From: Diphasiastrum complanatum
Lineage: Eukaryota > Streptophyta > Lycopodiopsida > Lycopodiales > Lycopodiaceae
Direction: 5' to 3'
Assembly: GCA_029204225.1 (NCBI GenBank)
Contig: CM055102.1
Coordinates: 31,426,607-31,490,606 of the forward strand
DNA length: 64,000 bases
Under the pieces are notes generated by a model. It made no database searches and was not told the origin of the DNA. It worked only from the letters and a program-made list of their open reading frames with translations. This document shows positions 13,224 through 24,775 of the stretch, one piece after another (position 1 is the first letter of the stretch; every line of letters starts with the position of its first letter). The position numbers and the translations under genes were made by a program.

Positions 13224-14402
13224 CAATCTCTCGTTGACTCGAAAACAAAAGTGTTTAGGAATATCATATTGTAGCAATGTAAGCTCTGATCGAATGTGAT
13301 CAAGTGTCCAATCTTCTTCCACCTCAATTGTTGTAAGAGTAGAATTATTTTTTCTAACTTGAATTTCTATTTGATCTTGATGATTCATTGTAAAATCCTA
13401 ATCCAATGCTTTCCATCCGTTGCCAATTTGGGACCATCTTCTAGAATAAAATGTTAAAAAAAGCACTTGTTTTTCTATAAGATATCTAAATTTCATTGAC
13501 GATTTATTAACTATGCACTCGATATTGCCATTACTCTTTTTATCCCAATGATCATCAAGGAGGCTTGATGACATATTGTTTGTTAAATCACTACAAATAA
13601 ACATTGTCACTGTTTTACGAATATTACATTCAACAAAAAAATCAACAAAAATCGCAATAGGCCAAAACCAGTGCAATCTATTGTTTTTTGAACCTGTGCT
13701 ACATCTCATACAGTTTTGAATGTCCATAAAAAACCTTGATCGGAAGCTCTTTGCTATGGTGGAATTTGAAGGAATCCATTCTTCGCTTGAGAAAGAGGGT
13801 AATGATATCGCCAATAACTTTCCACCTAAACTGGATGGTGTGTAAAATGAATCATAGAAGAAAATACAAGAATCCAAAAGTGATCTCGTGGAGCGGTTCT
13901 TGTATTGCAGAAGACCAATATCAGAATGAATAACGTCCATGATGCCAACAAGGGATTGTATAGTTTGCCATTCGATTATGCTTGATGGATACAAATCTGC
14001 ACAAATCCATAAAACTATATGTCATTTAAATACTCAAATACATGTCTACATGATTAATGCAAAGCTCAAAGCAAAAAAATTCTCCAAAACTTACAATTGC
14101 ATTTGAGTCTGTCATTTGAACTTACGCCTTCCACTCTAATTACCTTATGCATGTAGACATGTTGAATCAAGACCTCTGAAATGGATCGACCACCGGGTGA
14201 AACTTTGAAGTCTAAAATTCTACCTTTCCAAAATCCATATTTGATTTTCTCTTTTTACCAAAAACACCTCTTGAGGAGGGATGCATGAGAACCCAGTGAA
14301 ATTTTCTATAGATACGTGGTATCCAAGAGCCATCAGAGTCTTTTTCATTACAAACAGAAACTGAGCAATATTGCTTTGTGGTCTACGGCTTCCGGAAGCC
14401 AT
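13224..14402 (-). pseudogene. Unknown spliced gene relic with ubiquitin-like C-terminal segment
   Basis: On the minus strand an ATG at 14402 opens MASGSRRPQSNIAQ... to a possible donor after 14259. A clear acceptor (TTTGTGCAG) precedes an exon running 13996 to 13224, with a donor GTAGGTG after it. That exon is open for about 200 codons, has one in-frame TAG near 13397, and continues. I do not recognise the first 200 residues. After the TAG comes a block, IEIQVRKN...TLTTIEVEEDWTLDHIRSEL, then IPKHFCFRVNERL, which resembles a beta-grasp fold: a beta hairpin, a helix, then a strand with a Pro-x-x-hydrophobic start as in ubiquitin. It converges with a Ulp1-type protease relic, so the two could be parts of one transposon. 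This link is inference; the fold would need a profile search. Confidence 0.45.
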
Positions 14403-14759
14403 TGCAAAGCTAAAAGAAGATGAACAACAGAGTCTGAAACAAAATGTAGTTGAATCAGTATGAAAATAAATAACCAAATTTGTAGTAAATGTTGGCGGTC
14501 TTTCATAAATCATATATGTTTGTCTAACTACGATTAGATCAAAATAGACTTACTTTAACCACAAGTGTTAGGTCCCAGGCACTTATGAAACTCACGGGCA
14601 GCAATTACGGTCCAATCACAAGTCAGGACCTTGCCCGACGGGAGTTTTGAATTGTATAAAAATATGACCGGAAAGTTCCCAGAAAGAAATCGACGGTCTT
14701 TCACAGGTGTAAATATATAACCGGGCCAAGTGTACGTCGAATAGTTGAAAAGTCAAAAA
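14403..14759. other. Non-coding DNA
   Basis: No gene recognised; marks the junction between the minus-strand relic and the gypsy fragment. Confidence 0.35.
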
Positions 14760-16420
14760 CAACATCTTGACAAAAGGCCCTTTTGGTGCTCAAAACTCCT
14801 CTAATGCTAAGCCGGAGGACTAAGCATCCACTAGTGGAGTGGACGGAGGATATGAATAATTGTTTTGAGTTGCTTAAGATAAGTGTCACTTCAACACCAA
14901 TACTAATCATTGGCGATTCTAATAAGGCTTTTGTGGTTAGGACCGATGCTAGTGATTATGCTATTTTAGCTATTTTGATGCAATGGACATCTTGTTGCTT
15001 ATGAAAACAAGAAACTCAATCCTGCTCAATCTAGGTATTGTACCTATGAGAGGGAACTGTTTGCAATTCTTCATGCCTTGAAAATTTGGCAACATTATTT
15101 GTATGGAGCCAGATTTGAGGTCTTTGATGGATCATCAAACTCTTCAATATTTCTGTGATGCTACAAATTGAAAGGGGAGGCAAGCTAGATGGGCTGAGCT
15201 GATGCAAATATTTGACTTTCTATACGTTATTGTAAAGGAAGTCAAAATACTCTAGCGGATGCTTTGAGTCGCTTACCAATTATTAATCAGTTATGATTTA
15301 CTGTTATAGAACCAAGTTGTTTCAGTCTCTCCAAGGACTATATAAGTCCTGATCCTTTTTTTGGAAAGTCTTGGCAACAAGTACTTTCTGGGGTCGATTC
15401 GGGTATGCAAGATTCCTCGAATCAGGGAAAGACTGAAATGGATTTTGCTATTCGAAACAAGATTTTGTTTCGTAAAGGCAAGATGTGTGTACCAGAGAAT
15501 GACACAGTAAGGGCCCAAATATTGCATGAGTGTTATGATAGTCCATGCGCAGGACATCCGAGAATACAAATAACACTTGACTTAGTTCGACGACAATTTT
15601 GGTGGCCTAAGATGAAAAGTCAAGTAGAGGCCTATGTACTTAAATGTGCTAAGTGCCAGTTAAAATAAAACAGAGAGGCTAAAAGCTAGTGCCCTATTAC
15701 ATCTTTTAGATTTTCCTACCGGAAAGTGGAAAAGTATATCTATGGATTTTGTGGTCGGGCTTCCACATACAGGGAAGGGCCACAATTCAGTTTGGGTCAT
15801 TGATGATAGTTACAAAGTTTGCTCAATTTATCCCAACAAAAACTACTATTAAAGCTCCAAAACTAGCTCAACTTTTTGTTGAAAAGCTTTTTCGATTGTA
15901 TGGGTTGCCTTGCAATATTGTCAGTGATCGTGGCCCAAAAATCACTGGGAATTTTTGGCAAGCAGTATTTGAAAAGTTGGAAACGCTTTAAGTATGAGTT
16001 CTACAGATCATCCGAAACTAGATGGTCAAACAGAAAGGACCAATCAGACGATAGAGGATATGCTACAAGCATATGTGGGCCATCGTCAGTCTGATTAGGA
16101 AAATAACCTTCCACTGGTGGAATTTGCATATAATAGTGCAAAACATTCAGCGACCAGATTTAGCCCTTTCATGCTTATGTATGGTTATCAACCTCGATCA
16201 CCGATTAGTGTTGGCATGAAAAACCTTAGGGTGCAAGCCACAGCTGATTTTTATGTAGATATGCAAGAACTGTTACAGCTGGCTAAAGATAGCATAAGAA
16301 GTGCCCAAGACAAGGCAAAGGCACTATGCTGATCTATCTCGGAAGCACAAGGTATTCTTGGTCAAAGACTGGATGTTTTGAGAGTTCCTAGTCACTCTAG
16401 GGGATTGAAAACTATTAAGT
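14760..16420 (+). pseudogene. Ty3/gypsy pol fragment (RT end, RNase H, integrase)
   Basis: The fragment starts in the thumb of the reverse transcriptase (VEWTEDMNNCFELLK), then RNase H (FVVRTDASDYAI, later YERELFAILHALKIWQHYLYGA). A zinc-binding integrase head follows at about 15515-15665 (HECYDSPCAGHPR ... KCAKCQ, an HHCC arrangement), then the integrase core (MDFVVGLPH near 15740; GLPCNIVSDRGP near 15903; DGQTERTNQTIED near 16022) and a C-terminal part (EFAYNSAKHSATRFSPF). It would insert cDNA copies of a retrotransposon. Frameshifts at roughly 15000, 15150, 15770 and 15990 and several stops inactivate it. Gag, protease and most of RT are missing, so it is a 5'-truncated copy. The end abuts an unrelated copia fragment. 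Confidence 0.85.
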
Positions 16421-16599
16421 GTTGATGTCGCACAGACATCAACACACAAGTAACCTACTGGGTTCTTGCCATTGTTGGCTATGTCTTCGGCCATCTTGGA
16501 GGTCTATGGTTCCTCCATGTAGGATGAGCTATTGTCGCTCTCTCGTCTGCTCTAAGCTTTCTTTTTTCTGGGATTTTGGTTGTAGTCAATGGCTGCATG

Positions 16600-17426
16600 A
16601 CCCTTCTTGTGACAATGGATGCACTCTATCTTTGGATTGAGCCAGCACTTATCAACAGTGTGGCCTTCTCGTATACATTTCGTGTAGGTCTTCTTCTCAT
16701 CATTTTGCTATCTCGGTTTATTTCTGCTCTTCCACTTGCTTTCTTTGGCTCCCTCTGACTGCTGCCTTTGATCTTGTCTTTGGTCTGACTGCCTCTTAGG
16801 CTTGGATTTCTTCTTCTGCTTCTCTTTGTTGCTGTAGAGAGCTTGATCAGAGTTACCCCTGTCATCAAGGTATTCAAGGGCTTCCACCTCTTCTCTGATC
16901 TTGATTACAGCCTTCTCAAGAGTCATCGTTGGATCTTTAGCAAGTAGTGTTCGGGTCATTTGAAACGATCTTGATAGAGCTCGTAGCAGATATGTGAGCT
17001 ACTTTTCTGCTGAGACTGCATTCTCCGTTCTAGAATTCTTTTGATGAAGGAGGTGAGGTTTTTACCATCCCATCTCAAATTGGTCAGCTGATCTTCAAGA
17101 AGCATAATTTGGCTTCGTGATTTCATTGAAATCTGGTCATCATGGTGTCCCACATCTCTCTTTCTTTGGAGAGTGTGGCTAGATCAAGTGTCAAGTTGTC
17201 TTTGATGGAGGAAGACAACACGGCTACTGCCTTGTCGTTCTTCTCTCTCCATTCCCATAGCTCTTTGCCGGTAGTTGTGGGCATCTCATCTGTGCCATCA
17301 ACCTAGGGCCATAGACCTTCTCCTTTCAGTATGAGAGAATTCTTTACCTTCCATGCTAGGAAGTTTGATCCTGAAGAGTCAAGGATCGTGCAGATCTTTG
17401 ATTGAATGCTGCTAATGGATGCCATA
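16600..17426 (-). pseudogene. Ty1/copia gag relic
   Basis: On the minus strand an ATG near 17425 opens MASISSIQSKICTILDSS, then FLAWKVKNSLILKGEGLW with a stop in place of the next residue, then ELWEWREKNDKAV, the classic copia gag (UBN2-like) start. Later DQLTNLRWDGKNL and a basic Lys/Gln/Arg-rich linker lead to a CCHC knuckle (KCIREGHTVDKCW near 16650-16690), whose first Cys seems replaced by Tyr. Gag would form the virus-like particle and bind RNA. At least two frameshifts and one stop are present. A tandem primer-site-like sequence lies just upstream, as expected for the 5' end of an element. Confidence 0.75.
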
Positions 17427-17449
17427 GCCTGAAGGAATCAGACAAAACT

Positions 17450-17500
17450 CTGATAATCAAAAGCCGTGGCTCTGATAATCAAAGTTGTGGCTCTGAAAAG
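17450..17500 (-). repeat. Tandem primer-site-like repeats (TGATTATCAGAGCCA)
   Basis: Read on the minus strand, TCAGAGCCA and TGATTATCAGAG words occur three times in about 50 bases with a period near 23. They resemble the primer-binding site TGGTATCAGAGCC and sit between integrase and gag fragments. They may mark a template-switch junction. Confidence 0.5.
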
Positions 17501-17935
17501 CACATAAACATGACTCTGGTAAATCGGGAGTAGTCATCAATGAATGTAATAAAGTATAGAGCTTGACCCAAGGAAGGTATGCTCATAGGACCACATAGAT
17601 CACTGTGAATCAGTGACAGAATGGACTTCGCTCTCCTGGCATGTCCTCTTGGAAATTTAGTTCTACCTTGTTTCCCTAGTAAACAATTTTCACAGACAGT
17701 CCTATCAGCTGTAGAAACAGCATTGATATTCATATCCTTGACCATTTTGTTATGATGCATGTCAAGATCAAACGCATGTTTAAGTGACCTAGTCTTTGAT
17801 GCCAAACATGAGCATCTGTACTACTCAAAGAAAGTGCATAATCGTGACTCAGAATGTATAAATTTCTTTCTTTGTGTGCAGAGAGGATTTCATTGGAATT
17901 CTCATCAATAATAGTACATCGAGTAGTAGTAATTG
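17479..17935 (-). pseudogene. Ty1/copia pre-integrase and integrase N-terminal fragment
   Basis: The minus strand reads YILSHDYALSL..., DAHVWHQRLGHL, then after a frameshift near 17780 DRTVCENCLLGKQGR (zinc-binding His/Cys set), then HSDLCGPMSIPSLG and YFITFIDDYSRFTRV, the start of the copia integrase core with its first catalytic Asp. It stops abruptly at about 17490. In intact copia elements gag precedes integrase, but here on the minus strand integrase comes first and gag follows, so the two are from different copies or a rearranged one. Confidence 0.8.
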
Positions 17936-18399
17936 CTACTGGCTACAGTCTAATTCTCTTCCAAGACCTAGATTGCTACTGCAAATCTGTTGTAAAAATT
18001 AAACTTATAAACAACATATAATGTTGAATAAAACAACAACAGAAATTTATCTACTAATAGCATGCATTTAAATTTTACAGATCATACACATCATTGAGAA
18101 AATTGCTTCTATATCAGAACTGAATTTACAATACAATTCTTGAGTGTTGTTTGTTTCCCAGATCAGTGCATTGGCGCGAGAGAGATGTTCTCTTCTTGCG
18201 AATAATATGACTAGCTACTGCTAATCTGTAAACTCACTCTGAAGCTATCTCAGACTGTCTGCATGTATCTTGTCCGTGACTGTGTGTGTCTTTTTGTTGT
18301 CTGCATCCTTCATTGATCCCTTTATGTGATCAATCCAAGGAACTGATTAAGTTAGAAGATCTTTGTAGATTAGGGCGAGTTTGAGTTAGGTAGATCTAG
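17936..18399. other. AT-rich DNA, possibly copia LTR remnant
   Basis: No coding signal. Composition and words such as ATATCAGAACTGAATT recall the LTRs of the copia element at 54-60 kb, but I cannot align it confidently. Confidence 0.3.
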
Positions 18400-19083
18400 A
18401 TTTGATCACATGCATAAAACTAGATGACATGCAAAATCAGTTAGTGTGCATGCATGCAACATGTAATCACTGCATGCAACATGCAAGTCAGTATACATCT
18501 TCTACACATGTCCAAGTCATCTAGGGAAGTCACATGCAAGACATGCAAACACTATTGGACACATGCATGTGGTTTTGTAGGTTCATAGTTGAGAATTTGA
18601 CATTTGGACAAAGTAGGTAGGAGTTAGGTGCAATTTCAGCATGCAAGCTATTAGGTGTCAATATGGTAGTAGTTTACACTTGATTAGGAGTAGAAAATGC
18701 ATTGAATGCAAGGAGTACCACGAATTTTGGCTCTCCTATATATGTACATATCATTCTCATTCATATCTAATGATGAATTAAGCTTTAGTAATGTCATAAT
18801 GTCAAAATTGGATCTCATGCTATTTTGCTTGTTTTGATATTCTCTCTCTAACTCGAGTAGAAAGCATTCCTCATACATTATTTTGGTTATGTATTTTCTC
18901 TATTTGTGAGAAATTAGTTTTGCTTTGATCTGTAGCATTCTAGATTGTGCTCTAGCCTCAAATCTGTTGGTAGATTGCAGGATTGCTCTACAGGTGATCT
19001 GTGTGCCACCACAAAGCATGGTCAAGATCATTCACACATTTGTTGTGGTTCTCCACACGTGCGAAGTTGCTGGATTTTTCACA
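18400..19083 (+). repeat. Candidate LTR ending at a primer site
   Basis: The right end TTTTTCACA directly precedes a perfect tRNA-iMet primer site at 19084. A TATA-like CTATATATG lies near 18737. The left boundary is not defined; 18400 is a guess. The left part holds a cluster of CATGCA words. Confidence 0.45.
18405..18565. promoter_or_regulatory. Cluster of CATGCA (RY-like) motifs
   Basis: About eight CATGCA or ACATGCAA words occur in 160 bases, including two overlapping ones in GCATGCATGC. CATGCA is the core of the plant RY element bound by B3 factors; in an LTR it would lie in the U3 promoter. The regulatory role is inference. Confidence 0.4.
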
Positions 19084-19096
19084 TGGTATCAGAGCC
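19084..19096 (+). other. Primer-binding site, tRNA-iMet type
   Basis: TGGTATCAGAGCC, exact, immediately after an LTR-like CACA end. Confidence 0.75.
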
Positions 19097-19429
19097 ATAC
19101 CATGCTTTGAATGCTAGTAACATCAGGTGTATGAAGATTTTTCTTTCAATTCAAGCTAGGAAGCTGTTTAGCGGTGTTTTGCTATCTTTTCTTGAATAGT
19201 TTTTTGGTGAATGAGGTTAAAACTGGTATTTTCAGTCCAGAACAAAGGATGTACGGAATTCTGACTTTTCACATGGGTGAAAACCAGATTACATCATTTG
19301 ACTCTATCGCCTCTATGTTAGATCCAAAGGTACTGACATTATAGCTTGTTGGAAAGCTAGAAGAGACCTCTTTCCAATGCAATTGGTTTCATTTCATTCT
19401 GATGAACCTAGTAGGACGGTCAGAACTTC

Positions 19430-19755
19430 GGATTTTCCAATCTGTTCAAGACTCGAATTGTTGGAAAGACTCGAAATTTTTCAAAGACTTGAATTTTTCC
19501 AATGACTTGAATTTTTTTAGAGGATTGAATTTTTCCAAAGACTCGAATTGTTTCGAAGGATCGAAGGACCCTTTGTACTGTCAAGTCAAAATTTTCAAAA
19601 GACTAGAATTTTTTGAAAGTCTTAATTTTATCAAAAATTTGATTTTTTTTTTTCCAAGGACTCGTATTTTTTAGAAACTAGAAGTTTTAAGAAGACGCAA
19701 ATTTTTTTAAAGGCTCTAATTTTTTCAAGGATTCAAATTTTTCCACAGACTCGAA
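19430..19755 (+). repeat. Degenerate 18-20 bp minisatellite (GACTCGAATTTTTCCAAA)
   Basis: Variants of GACTCGAATTTTTCCAAA recur some fifteen times in 320 bases, each with a core TCGAA or TTGAA and a T run. It lies in what would be the leader of the element primed at 19084. An ORF through it reads a Phe/Asn/Leu repeat and is not credible. Confidence 0.7.
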
Positions 19756-20455
19756 CGTTAGATGTTCGAGATGCAAGATGTGCAAGATCGGCCATGATCC
19801 AAATCATCGGCCGCCACCTAGATCAACCTCCAGTGCCCGTCAACGACGGGCACTCTTTACTAGTATATATATATTTAAACTTATGTACAGTTCTGCACAT
19901 GTGTATGGGTGCACCCATGCATCCTCCCTCACCCATGCATGAGCTTTTTCTAACTTAAAAACTTGGGGAGGAGGATGCATGTATGGGGAATGTGCATATC
20001 CCCATACATTTGCACATTGAGGGGTGGCCCCCAAAAAGATTCCTCACCCCCTCCCTCCCACTTACTAAATTCATATACTTAAAGTTTGAAGTTAAGGTTT
20101 TATTTTCTTCACACACTTCAATGTGCTTTAAACTTTAGCCAATAATCTTTATTACTTGGCTTTCTTATTTATTTTAAATTATCAAAGTTTTACCCATAAA
20201 TCATGAACATAAAAATTTTCTTGACTACCTTAAACTGGTTTTTTTTTTTCAATTCTTCAAATTCCTATTTTGGCCCGCCATTTTCAGGAATGTTTGACCA
20301 CAAGCCCAAACTCACTAGCTTTAACTCCTAAATCGTTACCCACAAGCTTTTATCCATGGGCCAAAAAATGCACAATTAAAAAAAAAGGAGGGGGATGGGG
20401 GGAGGGGAGTAAAAGAGACAATAAAAAGAGAAAAATACGGGGGAGGGGGGATTTG
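19756..20455. other. Non-coding low-complexity DNA
   Basis: AT-rich with a G-rich patch near 20390-20450. No gene seen. Confidence 0.4.
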
Positions 20456-20707
20456 GAACACACGTGCATGCACACACACACGCACATGCACACACGTGTG
20501 AGTGAGTGAGTGTGTGTGTGTGTGCCTGCGCATGCCTATGTGTGTGTATGTGACCCCCGACACAATGAATGTGTGTGTGTGTGTGTGCGCGCACGCGTGC
20601 ACACACACACACATCTCCATATAAAATACCTTTTGTGGATGAGATATATTGTATGAAGTATAGAGTCTAGAGTCCTTTTTTTTCCTTCTCTCTTTCCCAC
20701 GGGCCCC

Positions 20708-20764
<57 letters not shown>

Positions 20765-20933
20765 CAGGCCGACCAACCACCCATAAAGGGAGGGAGGTCC
20801 CTCCATGCCCCTAAAAAAAATGAAGAAGGTTAAAATGTGTGTGTGTGTAGATATATAAACAAGGGGGTGCCTCCATTCCATTAAAAGTAAATATATCAAT
20901 ATTTACTCCCCCCCACGCACGCGCGCGCGCGCG

Positions 20934-20996
<63 letters not shown>

Positions 20997-21000
20997 TTTC
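20456..21000. repeat. Compound microsatellite cluster (CA/TG, TC, CG)
   Basis: CA runs at 20456-20495, TG runs at 20500-20530 and 20568-20590, CA at 20598-20612, TC at 20711-20762, TG near 20837-20850, an alternating GC stretch near 20920-20936 and CA at 20938-20994. CA and TG runs alternate, so parts can pair with each other. All long ORFs here are translations of simple repeats. Confidence 0.95.
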
Positions 21001-21960
21001 TTAAATGTAAACCTCTCATAAAAAAATATGAATGTAAATCCACTTAAAAATGTGAACCCCCACTCTCCATGAAACAAAAAAAGTGAAGGGGCTTTTTGGC
21101 TCCCCATAGATTAAGTTTTCTTTTTTTTAAAAGGAGACAAAAAAAAGTCCCCATCAAGAAAGAAATTCTCCCCCCCCACCAAAAAAAACAAAAAAAAAAA
21201 CTAAGGCTTTTAAGGGCATGAGCATTTTTTTTTAACACTCACCTCGCCCTTTTTTGTCACATGGCAAAACCCACCCACCCATCTCCCCCGAGCACTTAAA
21301 CCATCGGCCTCTTGCCCAAACAACTTGCTTTTAACCATTAGGGAGCACACCCGCACTCCGCTCCCCATATGTTCTCCCCTTCTCCTGTCAATCCACCTAA
21401 AAAAACATCATCGATGAGCCGAACCACACTAAGATTTATTATATGGCTTTCGTATTTATTTTGAATTAACAAAATTTTACCCATAGATCATGAACAGAAA
21501 GTTTTACCCAAAGTTCTTTTCTCTGTCTAGCATCCATGCTCTATTGAAGAACATATTTGCTAATCCCATCCTTGCACAACTGTGGGAAATAGCAGAAGTT
21601 GAATATCTAAAACTAGACATTTTTTTATTTATTCAAATTGAGATGGAAATTTGACATGAAGTTTTCCTTTGCTCTTACCTCTATGGTTCTTCCTTTTTCT
21701 TTCTTCCCAACTCTGTAGTTTTTTATTCTCTTGATGTACAAGTTTGCTTATCAATATGTCCCATCCTTTCCTCTTGCTCCTGTAGTACCTTGCCAGGAAT
21801 GGATGTGACAATCTACCTCTGAAATCCTAACACATGCGATCTTTTGGTTTTGATCCAACCTCGTTTCTCATTTGAAAGACAAGTTATCTGCTTTTGGTAA
21901 CCTTGGTCGAACTGTTACATCACCTCAAGTATTGTTATCTTTGAGAGCTATAAAAGTGAT
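21001..21960. other. Non-coding DNA with A and C homopolymers
   Basis: Many A-runs and C-runs (for example about 21170-21200), no supported gene. Confidence 0.4.
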
Positions 21961-21968
21961 TGCTTTAT

Positions 21969-22240
21969 GACGACATGGAAGAAACAATAAAGCACTTATT
22001 ATTTAGATGTCATTCCTCATTGTGGGAAGGCATTTTGAGGTGGATTTGGAATAATATTGCTATGATTGGTAAGGACAAGATCCTCCTAAAACTGGGCAAC
22101 TAGGCTCTCTTTTTGGATTGTGGTTAATGTCAAATTTATGTTTGTTGTGAAAATTTTTGAAATTCATGTATAAGGTTGTATTTGAACATGATGACCTCAA
22201 TAGCATGGCAAGTGGAAGTGGTAATCCTAAAGGATGAATA
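21969..22240 (+). pseudogene. LINE reverse-transcriptase zinc-binding fragment
   Basis: The frame at 21969 reads DDMEETIKHLLFRCHSSLWEGILRWIWN. The pattern Glu-Thr-x-x-His-Leu-x-x-x-Cys ... Leu-Trp is that of the zf-RVT domain found after the reverse transcriptase in plant non-LTR (LINE) elements; the first Cys is lost. The frame is open for about 40 codons to 22100 and then decays. No polymerase domain is visible upstream, so this is a scrap of an old insertion. Confidence 0.55.
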
Positions 22241-22517
<277 letters not shown>

Positions 22518-22929
22518 ATTACCACTTTTTTTATAGAGATTATTAGAAAGAGTTTTATTTGATTCATGTTCAAGAGCAATAAAATGGTTGTTTCAAATGG
22601 CACACATTATCATCTACAACTCTAGTATGGGCACTTGACATTTTGGACTGGTTTGGACTAGTTTTGTGGGCATGGGGTGAAAAGGTTATCAAAAGGTTGT
22701 TTATAACCAAAGCATCAATATACTGATACTCATCGATGTCAAATTTTCATACCTTTTTTGCGTGTGAAACATTGGGTATATTAATAGATACCTGCCATGC
22801 ACTCAACAAAAATGACCAAACACCCAAACTATTGAATCTGGAGGGTATGAAAGATGTAATGTGTGTTGTTGATTTTTGCTCTCAAATTTTTTTATTGTTG
22901 AAATCTTAGACTGGCGGTTTCTAGAACAA

Positions 22930-23070
22930 GTTGAGAACCACCCAACATTGTGGACAAGTGAATGAGATTGATACACTTATTGCACATTTCACATAAAGTG
23001 GGAACTGCCCAACATTGTGGACAATTGAACGAGATTATTACGCTTATTGCATATTTCACGTAAAGTGGGT
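22930..23070 (+). repeat. Tandem duplication of about 72 bp
   Basis: CCCAACATTGTGGACAA followed by GTGAA(T/C)GAGATT and ...TTATTGCA.ATTTCAC.TAAAGTGGG occurs twice, at about 22930-23001 and 23005-23070, with roughly ten differences. Confidence 0.85.
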
Positions 23071-24180
23071 TAGTTGTTTTCACATTCTAGGCTTCATTAT
23101 TGAAGAATAGTTTTTAATTTTTGAGTATCACAATTTTTATATGGTTGTAACATGCACCTCACATTTTAGGCTTTATTATTTGAAAAAAATTGTCATGATT
23201 TCTACATGGTTGGAACATGCCTCTCCAACTAGATTATGGAATCCACCTCAACTAATTATTGTGATTCACAAATTATCCTTTTGGATCAAATCCAAAGATG
23301 CTTTCCGAATCCACATAAAGCATGTGATATATTTTAGCTTCTCACCTTTAATTAATATATAGAAAAAAGTATAGCAAATGAATGACTCCTCCCATATTCC
23401 AAAGATGTTGACCTCATGCAAGTATGTTAGTTGGCATATTCGTTAGTTGTTGAATAGGAGTTTGTAACTTGATTTTGTTACAAAATTTTTCAAGCTATGG
23501 GTCTTGACACTAAGTCTACTCCCCTAGTATGATCATGTAACATTGCCTCTTTTATTTTCTTGCATGTTCATGTACACACACACACACACACATCTATATA
23601 TAGTATTATACACTATTAGAAAGCCTTGCCAAGATTGAAGCACGACGCTTCAAGGTATCCCTATTGCACATCGATCGAGATTTGGGTTATGCCTTTGTGG
23701 ATGCAGTGACCACAATTATCCAGCTTGACTGTTATGGGGGATCTCTTATATGTGAGTGGGGCTTGCATAACTTATTATAGACTTTAAGGCCAAGTTAGGC
23801 TCCATTCTTATCCATATCCACAAGAGGAGGAGAAAGTATCCTCCGATTATCTAACAACTATCTATGAAATTTTATCTGAATAAGATTTGGGGGCCTTTGG
23901 AGGATTGAGAGATTGACTTTATGTACCATCAAGGTTATATATCATGGGGGGGGGGGGGGGTCCAAGGGTAGACTCAAGCTAGGGCGTATTTGCAAATGAA
24001 ATAGGATTGGAATTTGATGTTGGAGGCCCCAAAAAAATCGTATTCTTACGAAAAAAAAAATCTTAAAAGCAAATCGCTTTTAATCTCCCGCGCCCCCCCC
24101 CCCCCCCCCCCCGAATCAAATATCTAATATTCCAACTGGATTCTGAAGGCATGGCCAATAGGCTGTTGCCTATTCTGAGA
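23071..24180. other. Non-coding DNA upstream of the kinase gene
   Basis: No supported gene. Contains (CA)10 near 23573-23592, a G run at about 23945-23960 and a C run at about 24093-24112. Confidence 0.45.
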
Positions 24181-24186
24181 TTTGGG

Positions 24187-24775
24187 TGACGTGGCGGAGG
24201 GTTTGTTCGGTGAGAGAGGAGGCGGCCCCATGGCCACATGGTCCCATGGTGGGCCTGCCGCTGGACAGGTCAAATAAAAGGCGGGTCGGGCCTTTTCTGC
24301 TCTTGGTGTTCTCGTTTTTTGCTTTCTTTGCCTTCTCTCTTTCTCTTTTATAACAGCCGCATATGCGCCTGCTCTCTTCTCTCCCATTGCGACGACGCCA
24401 TAGCTCCTCCCTCCTGCCTTTCAATTGCCTTGCTCGCCTCCTCTCTGCCTCCTCCGCTTTCTCTTCCCATTCCGATCCGCTCTGCAGCTGAAGATCGCTT
24501 CATTAGCATTAGTTTCAAGCCATTTCTCGTTGGATCAGCAGCTAGCTGAAGTCAGATTTTCTGGTCTTGTAATAGCGGGGCATTATATTTTCGCCTGCTC
24601 AATCAGCGTATTGGTTTTCTGCTCGATTTGGGGTTTGATGAAGTGGGAAGTTGGTGAAGAGTTTTGATCCTCGATAAGTCATTCTCGTTTGGTTTGAAGA
24701 TGGAAATTTAGCGAAGAGTGTTGATCGGGGGGTAGATCGTTCTGGCGGATTGAAGCCAGAGTGCCGGATCAAGCC
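24187..24775 (+). promoter_or_regulatory. Promoter and 5' UTR of MAPKKK gene
   Basis: ACGTGGC at 24189-24195 is the core of the plant ABRE/G-box class of elements. A TATA-like CAAATAAAAG lies at 24271-24280, about 80 bases further on. After it, pyrimidine-rich sequence (TTTCTC, CTCTCTG) from 24300 to 24480 is typical of a plant 5' UTR, giving a leader of roughly 470 bases. Short upstream ATGs occur. The transcription start is inferred, not seen. Confidence 0.5.

Noticed and set aside
20336-20899. 187-codon minus-strand ORF
   Set aside because: It is composed of translated CA/TG and TC repeats with no domain.
24761-24775. Earlier GTG start for the kinase
   Set aside because: Plant nuclear genes start at ATG; the first suitable ATG is at 24776.
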